Position numbers and translations under genes: made by a program. The notes under the pieces were generated by a model. That model made no database searches, had not been told where the DNA came from, and saw only the letters and a list, made by a program, of their open reading frames with translations. DNA of 64,000 bases. It comes from Fundidesulfovibrio terrae (lineage in GTDB: Bacteria > Desulfobacterota > Desulfovibrionia > Desulfovibrionales > Desulfovibrionaceae). Positions 1-8,490 of the stretch are shown here, in pieces; the first letter of the stretch is position 1, and each line of letters begins with the position of its first letter. The stretch covers positions 698,644 to 762,643 of the forward strand of contig NZ_JAKZFS010000001.1 in the NCBI RefSeq assembly GCF_022808915.1, given 5' to 3'.

Positions 1-104
1 TCGACGGATTCTTCCGCCGCTTACCGGGGCCCAGTCCGGCCCCCCGCGGCGCGCGCCGCAGCCGGACATGCGGTTGCGGCGCGCCGCAGGTGGCTCGGTT
101 TGGC

Positions 105-1706
105 CTACTTTCGGCCCAGGTTCCTTGCAGCCTGGGCGAGTAGCTCCATGGCTCGCCCGGGATTGTGCGCGCCCACGGAGCCGTCCGCCACCACAGCCCC
201 GAAGGAGTCCCTGGCCTTGAGGCGGGCGGGCTCGGGAGCCTTGCCGGTCTCAAGGGCGTCGCGCACCTCGGAGGTCCTGGCCATCACGGCGTCGCGCCCC
301 TGGGACATCTTCTGCCCGTAGGCGGCGCGGTCGGCGTCTTTGTGGCATTTGTCGCAGCTGGAGCGCATCTTGAACACCTCCGCCTCGGCGGGCGTGACCA
401 CGCGCATGGTGTGGGCGGAAACATCCCAGGGGTCCTTGGGGGTCTTCTGGGTGGCTCCGGCGCGGTTGCCCATCCTGGCCATGTGGCAGTCCACGCAGAC
501 CACGCCGTTCCTGGCGTGGACGCTGCCCTCGAACATGGCCTTCTGTGCCGTGTGGCAGCCGATGCACTGCTGCTCGCGCGGCAGCTTCAGGCTGGATTTC
601 AGATGCTGCGTGGCGTGGTCCAGGTGGCAGGATGAGCAGGTCACTCCGGCGGCCATGTGCCCGGAGCGCATGGTGTCGTGGTACTGCTGCCGGTTCTTCC
701 TGTCGTCCTCGTTGGGCCAGAAGAAGGGGGGCTTGGTGGAGTAAGTCCAGAACTCCACGCGGTCCTGCAGGTCGGTCTGGCCGGTCTTGAAGCCCAGGGG
801 GAAGGCGAAGTCCTTGTCCTGCTTGCTGGTCACGCGGATGTGGCACTGGCCGCAGAGCTGTTCCTGCTGCCAGGTGCCGAGCTTGCCGGGGTTGGCGATG
901 GTGTCCTTGCCCGGCGCGGCCGCGTGCCTGGAGCCCGGGCCGTGGCAGGCCTCGCAGCCGATGCCGCCTTCCAGGCGGGTGAACGAATATTTGCCCTGGT
1001 CGTCCTTTTTGGCATTGAAGGCCGTCGTATGGCAGCCGTTGCACTGGTAGTCCACGGTCTGCTTGGTGGGCATCTCCTCCGGCTTCTTGGGCCTGCCGTC
1101 GGGAGTGCCGTCCGCCGCCCACCAGAACGGGGCGAAGGCGGCCTTGCGCCATTGCCTGTCGTTCTCCACCCAGCGCACGGGGCTGGGGAACACCTTGTCG
1201 CCCACCGTCAGGTAGTACTGCTGCTCCCACAGGGAACCCAGCACCTCGACCACTTCGTAGCTCTGGGCGTTACCCGGATTGTCGGCGTCCAGCAGGGTGA
1301 CGAAGAATTTGCCGTCGCGGGTTTCGGCCTTCACCTTGGGATTAATCTTCACCTTGTTCTTGTCGGCATCCTCCACCTCGACGCCTTCGTAGGCGATCTC
1401 CACGCCGCCGAAGTCCGCCTTGACGATCTCGGGCTTCACGGGCCGCAGCATGTTGGCGTGGCCGGACGCGGCCCATTGCGTGAACTCCTTGACGTGGCAG
1501 TCCTTGCAGGCTGCCGAGCCCACGAAGGACGCACCCTCCAGGAAATCCACCGGGGCCGAGGGCTTCTGCAGCCCGGCCATGGGCGCCGCCGGTTTCGCCG
1601 CCGGAGGATTTTTCTTCTCCACGGCCCACAGCGTGGCCGTTCCTGCCGTGATTACGGCGGCCAGGGCCAGCGCCCCCGCCAGGACGTATTTTCTTTTCCT
1701 CAGCAT
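105..1706 (-). CDS. octahaem c-type cytochrome, membrane-anchored or secreted
   Basis: The 533-residue protein carries eight CxxCH haem-binding motifs (CKDCH 67-71, CNGCH 222-226, CEACH 251-255, CGQCH 285-289, CSSCH 357-361, CIGCH 381-385, CVDCH 404-408, CDKCH 451-455). An N-terminal hydrophobic segment at about residues 8-28 follows basic residues, so export to the periplasm is expected, by cleavage or as an anchor. It is probably a periplasmic electron carrier or reductase. The gene is last in the chrB-to-chrA operon, 22 bases after chrA. Cytochromes c3 of Desulfovibrio reduce chromate, so a role in Cr(VI) reduction is plausible but inferred. The exact multihaem family is not recognised. 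GC-rich palindromes downstream (e.g. 75-88) lack a T-tract. Confidence 0.9.
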   Translation of the reverse strand: MLRKRKYVLAGALALAAVITAGTATLWAVEKKNPPAAKPAAPMAGLQKPSAPVDFLEGASFVGSAACKDCHVKEFTQWAASGHANMLRPVKPEIVKADFGGVEIAYEGVEVEDADKNKVKINPKVKAETRDGKFFVTLLDADNPGNAQSYEVVEVLGSLWEQQYYLTVGDKVFPSPVRWVENDRQWRKAAFAPFWWAADGTPDGRPKKPEEMPTKQTVDYQCNGCHTTAFNAKKDDQGKYSFTRLEGGIGCEACHGPGSRHAAAPGKDTIANPGKLGTWQQEQLCGQCHIRVTSKQDKDFAFPLGFKTGQTDLQDRVEFWTYSTKPPFFWPNEDDRKNRQQYHDTMRSGHMAAGVTCSSCHLDHATQHLKSSLKLPREQQCIGCHTAQKAMFEGSVHARNGVVCVDCHMARMGNRAGATQKTPKDPWDVSAHTMRVVTPAEAEVFKMRSSCDKCHKDADRAAYGQKMSQGRDAVMARTSEVRDALETGKAPEPARLKARDSFGAVVADGSVGAHNPGRAMELLAQAARNLGRK

Positions 1707-1728
1707 CGCTCACCTCCTCAGGGATGAT

Positions 1729-3006
1729 TCATATGAGTTGCCACACGAGGCCGACTGCGCCGCTGCCGAGCACCAGGACATGTATGGATGGCTTCCACTT
1801 CCATATCGCCAGGAAGCATGCCGCCGTCAGCACCATGGAAAAGATGTCGGCGGGCGCGCCCTTGGGAAAGAAGGTGTTCCAGGCGAAGAACACGGCCAGC
1901 TTGAGCACGACGCCGACGACAGCGGCGGTGATGCCGGTCAACGCGGCGGTCAGGCGTTTGTTTGAGGTGATGGCCTCGATGTACGGAGCCAGGGCGAAGA
2001 TGAACAGGAAACTGGGCAGGAAGGTGCAGAAGGTGGTCACCAAGCCCCCCAGCATGCCGTTTACGGCCGGGTTCGCGGCCCCGGAATTGTTCCAGGCGGC
2101 CACGAAGCCCACGAACTGGGTGACCATGATCAGGGGACCCGGCGTGGTCTCGGCCAGGCCGAGCCCGGCGAGCATCTCCTTTTCGGTCAGCCAGTCCAGG
2201 CGCACGGCGAAATCGGTAATGTAGGAGAGGACCGCATAGGCTCCGCCGAAGGTGACGAACGGCGCTTTCGTGAAGAACAGAGCGATGCGGGACAGGATGT
2301 CCTCCATGCCCCGCGAGAGGAAAACAGGCCCGGTCACGGCCGCCCAGATCACCAGGAATACCGCGATGACCTTGAATATGTGCCAGTGGGAAGGGAACTC
2401 CGTCGGGCCGGTTTCTTCCTCCATGACGCAGTCCTTGGAGCCCGGGGCGCGCCTGCAGAAAATGTCCGGCCTGAGCCTGGCCAGGACGAGGCCGCCGATC
2501 CCCGCCGCCAGGACGATCCAGGGGAAGGCGACCTGGAAGACTTGCCCCAGGATGAAGGCCGCCCCCGCGAAAGCGTACAGAACCCGGTGGCGCAAGGCCT
2601 TCTTGCCGATCTTCAGCACCGCCTCCACCACGATGGCCACCACGGCGGCGGCTATGCCGTGGAAGATGCCGGCCACCACGGGGTGGCCGCCCTGGGCCAT
2701 GGTCAGCCAGGAAAGCCCCAGCATCAGGACCACCGACGGCAGCAGGAAGAAGACGCCAGCCGCGATCCCTCCCCGGTAGCCGTTCAGCCTCCAGCCGAGA
2801 TAGATGGCCAGCTGGTGCGCCTCCGGACCCGGCAGGAGCATGCAGAGGTTGAGCGCGCGCAGGAATATCTTCTCCTCGATCCAGCCGAAGCCATCGACGA
2901 GGTCCTTGTGCATCATGGCGATCTGCCCGGCCGGGCCGCCGAAGTTGATGAACCCGAGCTTGAACCAGTAGCGCAGGGCCTGGGCGAAGCTGACGGTGGC
3001 GTCCAT
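1729..3006 (-). CDS. chrA: chromate transporter ChrA, two-domain form
   Basis: This 425-residue membrane protein has the duplicated CHR architecture of long-chain chromate transporters. The first half has FGGPAGQ at 22-28 and PGPE at 59-62. The second half has FGGAYA at 253-258 and TTPGPL at 287-292. About ten hydrophobic segments are visible, split by a hydrophilic linker around 180-208. ChrA exports chromate from the cytoplasm, driven by membrane potential. The chosen start fits the family N-terminus, though its ribosome site is weak; a 15-codon reading frame with a strong site ends a few bases upstream and may couple translation. The gene lies downstream of chrB and upstream of the cytochrome. 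Confidence 0.93.
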   Translation of the reverse strand: MDATVSFAQALRYWFKLGFINFGGPAGQIAMMHKDLVDGFGWIEEKIFLRALNLCMLLPGPEAHQLAIYLGWRLNGYRGGIAAGVFFLLPSVVLMLGLSWLTMAQGGHPVVAGIFHGIAAAVVAIVVEAVLKIGKKALRHRVLYAFAGAAFILGQVFQVAFPWIVLAAGIGGLVLARLRPDIFCRRAPGSKDCVMEEETGPTEFPSHWHIFKVIAVFLVIWAAVTGPVFLSRGMEDILSRIALFFTKAPFVTFGGAYAVLSYITDFAVRLDWLTEKEMLAGLGLAETTPGPLIMVTQFVGFVAAWNNSGAANPAVNGMLGGLVTTFCTFLPSFLFIFALAPYIEAITSNKRLTAALTGITAAVVGVVLKLAVFFAWNTFFPKGAPADIFSMVLTAACFLAIWKWKPSIHVLVLGSGAVGLVWQLI

Positions 3007-3013
3007 ACTCGGC

Positions 3014-3061
3014 TCAGAAGGTGAAGTGGCGCGTGCCGCCGGTGAACGCGAACAGACTCAT
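3014..3061 (-). CDS. putative 15-residue leader peptide before chrA
   Basis: A 15-codon frame (MSLFAFTGGTRHFTF) begins with ATG preceded by AAGGAG seven bases upstream, and its TGA ends seven bases before the chrA start. The strong ribosome site in front of this tiny frame, contrasted with the poor site before chrA, suggests translational coupling or a leader peptide. The peptide resembles no family I recognise. It could instead be an old, now out-of-use chrA start. Confidence 0.4.
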   Translation of the reverse strand: MSLFAFTGGTRHFTF

Positions 3062-3080
3062 GAGGATCTCCTTTTCGTGC

Positions 3081-4253
3081 CTACCGGGCGCTTCTGGCCA
3101 TGCGCCAGGCCCCGGCGGCGGCGGCCAGCAGCGCGAGCGCCCCCAGGGCGAAGGCTCCGGCGCTTCCGGCCAGGGCGGCGGCGACTCCGGCGGCCAGCGG
3201 GCCTGCGCTGTGGCCGATATCCATGATGGAACCAAGCAGGCCCATGGCCCCGCCCCGGTTCTCCCGGCGGCTCAGGTCAGCCACGAAGGCCGAGGAGGCC
3301 GAGGTGGCCACGGACAGGGCCAGCCCCAAAAGGATCGACAGGGCCATCAGCGCGACCACGCCGGACGCCCAGGGCACGGCCGCGCAGGCGCACGCCGTGA
3401 GGGCGGCCCCCGCGAGCATCTGGCCGAGGCGTCCGTGGCGGTCGGAGAAGCGCCCGAAAAAGGGCTTGGTCAGGGCCACTGCGACCACCTGGGCCGAGAA
3501 GAGCGTGCCGGTGAGCCAGGCCGGATGCCCCCGCTCCAGGGAGACGATGGGCAGGAAGGTCTCGAAGGTTCCGTAGGCGAAGAGGATGCCCGCCTCCAGC
3601 AGGCATCCGGCCAGGATGCCCCGGCTGGCGGCCAGTTCGCGCAGGCTCGCCGCGAACGGCTGGCGGCGGGTTCTGGTCCCGGCGTCCCCGGACAGGGGCG
3701 GCAGCCTCCAGGCCAGGATCATGGCCCCGATGCCCGCCAGTCCGCAAAGCGCGTACACGGCCCCGAATCCGATCCAGAGCATCGCGCCGCCGATCATGGG
3801 GGCCACGAAGCGCCCGGCCAGGGTGGCCGAGGAGAACGTCCCCAGCTTCTCGCCGCGCGAGGCGTCGAAGGCGTCGGCTACGGCCGCCTGGGCTACGGGC
3901 ATGAAGATTCCCGTGGCCAGGCCGTGGTAGAACCGGGCCAGGGCAAGGCTCCACACGCCGGTGACGAAGAGGTAGGCGAAGGGGGCGCTGGCGAACACCA
4001 GCGACGAGACCAGGAGCATCCTCCTGCGGCCGAAGGCGTCCGAGCACAACCCGCCCGGGATGCTCACCAGCACCCCGGCCAGGGGCGAGAGCGCCGACAC
4101 CAGGCCCACCCCTTCCGGCCCGGCCCCCAGGCTCTGCGCGAAGAGCGGCAGCACCGGGTTCTTGGCCATGGTGGTGGAGAGGATGGCCAGGAAACCGCAG
4201 GCGCACAAAAGCCTGAACGGCGAGGCGAGCATGTCCTGGAACCGATTATTCAT
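3081..4253 (-). CDS. MFS transporter (operon paralogue 2)
   Basis: This 390-residue protein shows the major facilitator pattern: about twelve hydrophobic segments and the loop 2-3 signature GGLCSDAFGRRR. Its N-terminal half, including NPVLPLFAQSLGAGPE, closely parallels the MFS protein encoded at 4988-6253, so the two are paralogues within one operon. The start overlaps the end of the preceding gene by eight bases, indicating co-translation. The substrate cannot be read from the sequence. Position between chrB and chrA suggests an efflux role linked to chromate or general oxidant stress, which is inference. Confidence 0.85.
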   Translation of the reverse strand: MNNRFQDMLASPFRLLCACGFLAILSTTMAKNPVLPLFAQSLGAGPEGVGLVSALSPLAGVLVSIPGGLCSDAFGRRRMLLVSSLVFASAPFAYLFVTGVWSLALARFYHGLATGIFMPVAQAAVADAFDASRGEKLGTFSSATLAGRFVAPMIGGAMLWIGFGAVYALCGLAGIGAMILAWRLPPLSGDAGTRTRRQPFAASLRELAASRGILAGCLLEAGILFAYGTFETFLPIVSLERGHPAWLTGTLFSAQVVAVALTKPFFGRFSDRHGRLGQMLAGAALTACACAAVPWASGVVALMALSILLGLALSVATSASSAFVADLSRRENRGGAMGLLGSIMDIGHSAGPLAAGVAAALAGSAGAFALGALALLAAAAGAWRMARSAR

Positions 4254-4998
4254 GGGTGGTGACCGTGAACCCGTCGATGAGCATCACGCTGTCGTCCTTG
4301 GACCAGACGCCCACGCGCCCGTCCACAGTCCGCCCCAGATCGTGCTGCAGGTACGGCTTGCCGTCCATGAAGCCTTCGATCCGCGTCCCGTTCACCACCA
4401 GCTTGATGTCGTGCCAGACGCCCTTGGCGGTGGGGACGCCCTCCACGGTCTTCACGGCGGTCCTGCGCCCGTTCGCGAACTGGAACAGGATCAGGTTGTC
4501 CTCCAGGGCGTTGCCGCGCAGGATCAAGGCGTCACCGTTCGGCTTGAGGTCGAAGATGATCCCGGCGGCCTGGTCCTCTTTTCCCGCCACGGACTTGAAA
4601 CGGAAGGAGACCTCGCCCTGTTTGAATCCACCCAGCCCGGTGAACACGGCGAAGGGGAAGCCGGCATGGGCGGACACGGCCTTCTCGAACGCCGCCCCCT
4701 GTTCGCCGTAGAGGGTGCGGGCGCTGGCGGCCAGCTCGGGGGACGGCTTGCCCCGCGTCCAGCCCGAACCGTCCACCTTGAGCACGGTGCGGTCGCCGTC
4801 CTTGACCGCCGACCAGGCGCCCACGGCCGGGGCGAAGCTTGTGAGAAGGGTTCCGGGCTGTTCCTTGCCCAGGTCCGCCGTGGCGGTGGCGGCCAGCGAG
4901 GCCCGCCAGCCGAAAAAGGCCACGAGAAACGCCATCGCCAGGATTCCCGGTGCGGCGGCAAGCCGCTTCACGTGAGTATTGATGCTTCTACAGGTCAT
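4246..4998 (-). CDS. secreted LamG/DUF1080-like beta-sandwich protein
   Basis: A 250-residue protein with one N-terminal hydrophobic segment (about 14-35), probably a signal or anchor. The remainder looks like a concanavalin/LamG-type or DUF1080-like sandwich: the late segment GVWHDIKLVVNGTRIEGFMD is typical of the strand pair that describes a bound ligand in these domains. No catalytic residues can be assigned. It overlaps the upstream MFS gene by eleven bases and the downstream one by eight, so it belongs to the same transcript. Its link to chromate handling is unknown. Confidence 0.6.
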   Translation of the reverse strand: MTCRSINTHVKRLAAAPGILAMAFLVAFFGWRASLAATATADLGKEQPGTLLTSFAPAVGAWSAVKDGDRTVLKVDGSGWTRGKPSPELAASARTLYGEQGAAFEKAVSAHAGFPFAVFTGLGGFKQGEVSFRFKSVAGKEDQAAGIIFDLKPNGDALILRGNALEDNLILFQFANGRRTAVKTVEGVPTAKGVWHDIKLVVNGTRIEGFMDGKPYLQHDLGRTVDGRVGVWSKDDSVMLIDGFTVTTHE

Positions 4999-6253
4999 CT
5001 TTGGTTCCTCCGTTGAGTTCGGCCGGCACTTTCGCCAGGAAAACCGGGACGGCCGCGAAAAGCAGGCAGGCCATGAGGGGGAAGCTTACTGCATATCCCA
5101 CCCAGCCTACGAGAAGTCCAGACAAGATGGGGCCGGATGCGTGCCCCACGTCGAAAATGGTGCCAAAGGCCCCCATGGCCGAGCCGAAGTGCCGCCTGCG
5201 GCACAGGTCCGCCACCATGGCCGCCGAGGACGACGCCACCAGCGCCTCGCCCGCGCCGAACACCAGGCAGCACCCCAGAAGCGTCCAGAACCCGTGCATG
5301 AAGGGCACCGCCGCAAAGGACGCCCCGCACAGCAGTATCCCGGCCGCGATGAGCCCGCGCCTGCCGCGGGCGTCCGACATGCGGCCCATGAACGGCTTGG
5401 AGAGCATGGTGACCACGATCTGCGCGCCCCACAGAAGGCCCGCCTGGAATTCGGAGAGGCCCGCGATCTTCACCGCGTATACCGGCAGAAACGCCTCCAG
5501 CGCGCCCATGACCATGTTCTGCAGCCCCTCCATGGAGGAGGCGGCCACGATGCGCTTGTCCGAGAGCACCTCGCGGATGCCCTCTCCGAAGCGGCGCAGG
5601 CGCTCGCCGAACCCCAGGCCGTGCTCAACGGACTCTGCGAGCCCCAAGGTGCGAAGCCCCAGAACGAGCGCGGCCATGCCGCTTACGGCGCTCACCGCAA
5701 ACACCAGCCGGAACTGCCACAATACGGGAGCGCCGCCGTTCCCCACGTCCAGGATCAGGCCGCCGATGGGCGCTCCCAACAGTCCGCCCATGATGCCCAC
5801 GGAGGAGAACCAGGACAGCATCTCCCCCTTGCGCGCCCCGGCCACGTCCGCCACCACGGCCATGGCCACCGGCCCGTACACCGCCGTAGCCAGGCCGTGC
5901 AGGAAGCGCACGGCGAGCAGCCCGCCATAGGAGGTGATGAACAGATAGCAGAAGGGCATCACCCCGAACACGACGAGCCCCGCCAGCATGGTGCGCCGCC
6001 GCCCGATCACGTCCGAGAGCGCGCCGGAAGGCAGCTTGAAGAAGATGCCCGTCACCGTGGACACGCCCACCGCCAGGCCTATGGCCTCCGGCCCGGCCCC
6101 AAGGAACAGGGCGAAGAGGGGCAACACGGGGTTGCGGGCCAGGGCGTAGGAGAAGCGGGCCAAAAAGCCCACGGTGCAGAGATTGTTAAAAGCGTCCATT
6201 GTGTGACCCGTTGAATCCGCCGGGAGATCAGGCCGCCTGAGCGGCGAGCCCAT
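4988..6253 (-). CDS. MFS transporter (operon paralogue 1)
   Basis: A 421-residue major facilitator protein with twelve predicted membrane helices and the loop motif GALSDVIGRRR. The segment NPVLPLFALFLGAGPE is shared with the paralogue at 3081-4253. The start at 6253 follows the chrB stop directly and has GAGGAG seven bases upstream; an internal ATG at 6199 matches the usual MFS N-terminus better but lacks a good ribosome site. The transported compound is unknown. The gene sits directly after chrB, so chromate-dependent expression is likely by context. Confidence 0.85.
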   Translation of the reverse strand: MGSPLRRPDLPADSTGHTMDAFNNLCTVGFLARFSYALARNPVLPLFALFLGAGPEAIGLAVGVSTVTGIFFKLPSGALSDVIGRRRTMLAGLVVFGVMPFCYLFITSYGGLLAVRFLHGLATAVYGPVAMAVVADVAGARKGEMLSWFSSVGIMGGLLGAPIGGLILDVGNGGAPVLWQFRLVFAVSAVSGMAALVLGLRTLGLAESVEHGLGFGERLRRFGEGIREVLSDKRIVAASSMEGLQNMVMGALEAFLPVYAVKIAGLSEFQAGLLWGAQIVVTMLSKPFMGRMSDARGRRGLIAAGILLCGASFAAVPFMHGFWTLLGCCLVFGAGEALVASSSAAMVADLCRRRHFGSAMGAFGTIFDVGHASGPILSGLLVGWVGYAVSFPLMACLLFAAVPVFLAKVPAELNGGTKDDL

Positions 6254-7225
6254 TCATTGCTCCTCTCCGTCTCCGGCCGGGGAGCAGGAAGCGAGCAGGG
6301 CGTCGAACAACGCGAGCCCCTGCTCGACGAGAGCCATGTCGTCCCGGGCGCTGCGCGTGAGGCCGTCCAGCACCAGCTTGACGCCCACGACTTCCGGAGG
6401 CCCGGTTTCCAGGCCGCCCAGGTCGATGGCCCGGATGATCCCGCGCAGCCGCGCCGGAACCCGCCCGGACAGGCCGAAGGACTCACAGAGCACCTCGAAT
6501 GTGGTAAGCCCGCCGATATGGGTGAATTCGGCCTCGGCCATGTCGAAACGCACCGAACCCTCTCTCGCCCCGGCCTTCGTCGCGGCCGGGACGAAGGCGA
6601 TGCGGGCTTCGGGGTCCACGAACCGCCGCACCAGCCAGAACGAGGCCAGGCGGTCAACATAGGGATGTTCACGGGTGATCCAGGTGAGCCCTTTGTAGGC
6701 GGCGGGGTCCCGGCCGGGCACCGCGGGCGCGTTGCCGGGGGCCTGGCCCGAGAGCAGGACCGTTGCTTCCGCCAGAAGCGCCTCCACGCGATCCCCGTGC
6801 CCGCCGGGGAAGTAGTCGATGACCCGCAGGGCGTCGGCGCGCTTGGCCAGGCGGCGGCATGACGCGTCCAGGGCGTGGGTGTCCGCGCCGGGAGCGCGCG
6901 CCTGGTCCAGGAGAGGCAGGACTTCGGCCTCCAGGGCACGCCAGTCTGCGTCGCGGGCCTGGGTCAAAAGGGCGGCCACTTCCTCGCCGGTCATGTTGGC
7001 CGGAGGGCCGGTCTCCAGGAACAGGGCCTCTCCGCCCAGCCCCTCCACCTCCTTGGCCAGCCAGGTGAATTGCTCTCGCAGGTCCTCCCGGGCGGGCAGG
7101 GCGTAGAAGGCGTTTTTCAGGATCACCGCGCCCAGCCCCGTGAGCCGCCGCCAGATGCGCATGCGGCCGGACTGGTTTTTGGCGGGCAGCGAGAAGGAGA
7201 AGAAGAGCCAGTTTTCGTTATTCAT
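6254..7225 (-). CDS. chrB: chromate resistance/regulatory protein ChrB
   Basis: The 323-residue product matches ChrB. The N-terminal part has the pattern MRIWRRLTGLGAVILKNAFY, as in ChrB N-domains, and the C-terminal part has VDRLASFWLVRRFVDPEAR, characteristic of the chromate-resistance domain. In studied alphaproteobacteria ChrB is a chromate-sensing regulator of chrA. The start at 7225 is chosen because it begins the conserved N-terminus and because the promoter lies immediately upstream; a longer in-frame extension would place the promoter inside the gene. No Shine-Dalgarno sequence precedes this ATG. ChrB may bind the palindrome overlapping its own promoter. Confidence 0.9.
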   Translation of the reverse strand: MNNENWLFFSFSLPAKNQSGRMRIWRRLTGLGAVILKNAFYALPAREDLREQFTWLAKEVEGLGGEALFLETGPPANMTGEEVAALLTQARDADWRALEAEVLPLLDQARAPGADTHALDASCRRLAKRADALRVIDYFPGGHGDRVEALLAEATVLLSGQAPGNAPAVPGRDPAAYKGLTWITREHPYVDRLASFWLVRRFVDPEARIAFVPAATKAGAREGSVRFDMAEAEFTHIGGLTTFEVLCESFGLSGRVPARLRGIIRAIDLGGLETGPPEVVGVKLVLDGLTRSARDDMALVEQGLALFDALLASCSPAGDGEEQ

Positions 7226-7260
7226 GTGACATATAATGTCACAGATATAACAGATGTCAA
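7226..7260 (-). promoter_or_regulatory. chrB operon promoter with palindromic operator
   Basis: Read on the minus strand, TTGACA (7260-7255) is followed after 18 bases by TTATAT (7236-7231). A perfect inverted repeat, GTGACAT-3-ATGTCAC (7226-7242), covers the -10 box, and a partial third copy of TGACAT lies in the -35 region. The start of transcription should fall on or next to the chrB ATG, predicting a leaderless or nearly leaderless message. A repressor bound to the palindrome would block the -10 element. Confidence 0.7.
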
Positions 7261-7321
7261 GGGCGGGAGGAAAGGGGAAGATGCACCCGGCGGCCAAAGG
7301 CGGGAGAGAAGAGAGCCGGAT

Positions 7322-7354
7322 GCCTCCGGCGGCCAAAGGGACCAGTCCCTTTGG
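7322..7354. repeat. dispersed palindromic repeat, copy 1
   Basis: GCCTCCGGCGG is followed by a perfect inverted repeat, CCAAAGGGAC-2-GTCCCTTTGG (7333-7342 and 7345-7354). The same block, reversed, occurs at 60867-60899, and its outer arms recur in the large element at 16467-16656. A degraded partial copy lies just upstream around 7288-7302. Confidence 0.75.
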
Positions 7355-7382
7355 AATCCCCCTGGGCTTCGCGACGATCGGC

Positions 7383-7422
7383 GTGAAAAGAAACGGGGGC
7401 GGTCCATTCGGACCGCCCCCGT
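7383..7422 (-). terminator. rho-independent terminator of the SH3-protein gene
   Basis: A perfect 13-bp stem (7393-7405 with 7410-7422) closes a four-base loop. On the minus strand it is followed by the T-rich tail TTCTTTTC. It lies 26 bases after the stop of the gene at 7448-8119. Confidence 0.8.
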
Positions 7423-7447
7423 GAATATTGACAGGCTATTAATGAGG

Positions 7448-8119
7448 CTAGAGGTACATGCGGTTGGACTTCTTGCGCGCGGCGCGCCCAAGCAGATAGC
7501 CGAAAATCCACCCGCCGAAGAACACCCCGGCCCCGGCCAGGAACCACTTCACGTCGGAGATGTCGCGCAGGGTCTCGTTTTCACGCTTGATGCGATCCAT
7601 CTCCTGCTTGGCGGCCTCGCTTGCGGCCTTCATGTCGTGGAAGCTGCGGGTCATCTCGGCCACGTTGGCGTTGGCCTTGGACAGCGTCTCGTATTCCGTC
7701 TTGATCCTGGAAAGTTCGGCCTGGGTGGAGGCCAGGGTCTTCTGCAACCCCTTGTTCTCCTCCTCGAACTTGCCCACGATGGATTCGACCTTGCCGGCCT
7801 TTTCGATCATTTCGGCGTTGCGGGACTTGAAATCCTCGAACTGCACCTTCGTGGGCGTTTCCGAAGAGAGGTAGCGCTTGAGCACCCATCCCTCCTTGCC
7901 CGTATCGGTGCGCACCTGGGCCCATTCGCCTTCTTCCTTGAGCTTTTCCAGCTTCGCGCCGCTCTTCACCATCTGGACGATCTTGTTGTCCAGGGAGGGG
8001 CCGGTCCGGAGGGTGATTTCCTGGACGTCGGACACGAAGAGCTGCTGAGCCAACGCCAGGGATGGCAAAAACAGCAACGCCGCCAGGGCGGCAATATATC
8101 GCAGAATGCGCATGGTCAT
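7448..8119 (-). CDS. SH3-domain protein with coiled coil and C-terminal membrane anchor (TIGR04211-like)
   Basis: A 223-residue protein with a signal peptide (about 1-24, ending SLALA), a bacterial SH3 domain (about 27-85, with LRTGPSLDNKIVQMVKSG and GWVLKRYL), a long heptad-rich coiled coil (about 90-185) and one C-terminal membrane helix followed by basic residues RAARKKSNR. This is the SH3-plus-anchor architecture of the YgiM/TIGR04211 family, which is periplasmic and tethered to the inner membrane. The function is not established. A strong terminator follows the gene. Confidence 0.85.
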   Translation of the reverse strand: MTMRILRYIAALAALLFLPSLALAQQLFVSDVQEITLRTGPSLDNKIVQMVKSGAKLEKLKEEGEWAQVRTDTGKEGWVLKRYLSSETPTKVQFEDFKSRNAEMIEKAGKVESIVGKFEEENKGLQKTLASTQAELSRIKTEYETLSKANANVAEMTRSFHDMKAASEAAKQEMDRIKRENETLRDISDVKWFLAGAGVFFGGWIFGYLLGRAARKKSNRMYL

Positions 8120-8259
8120 CCGCCGGAATGTCGATAAAGGAAAAACAAAAGAACACCTACCCCAGCCGATGGAACACCGGTGGGGAGACTATCCAAGAAC
8201 GCTTTGCAGTTCAAGACATTCCCGCTCCCGGCGTTGCTAAGGGAATCTTCTTCGAGTAG

Positions 8260-8472
8260 ATGTCCTCCATGGACGAGCAGCAAAACGCGGCATACTACAA
8301 ACGCTTGATCGAAGAGGCCGGAAGCTACCACGACCTGGTCATCCTGCGCTCGCGCTACTTCGGCCTTGTGGACCGGACCCTCACCAAGGACGAGGCCCAG
8401 GAGGTCAAGGACCGCTGGAACGCCAAGGCCAAGGACGAGCACCTGCCCATCGCCCCGGCGTCGAAAGCCTGA
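8260..8472 (+). CDS. small conserved-looking hypothetical protein
   Basis: A 70-residue, charged, probably helical soluble protein. Two starts are possible, 8260 and 8269 (MDEQQNAAYY); neither has a clear ribosome site. It contains tyrosine- and arginine-rich helices (AYYKRLIEEAG, LRSRYFGLVDRT) and ends with a basic tail. No family is recognised. It converges on the peroxiredoxin gene, with 18 bases between the stops. Codon use resembles neighbouring genes, favouring a real gene. Confidence 0.55.
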   Translation: MSSMDEQQNAAYYKRLIEEAGSYHDLVILRSRYFGLVDRTLTKDEAQEVKDRWNAKAKDEHLPIAPASKA

Positions 8473-8490
8473 GCGCGGGCGGCAGGCCGC

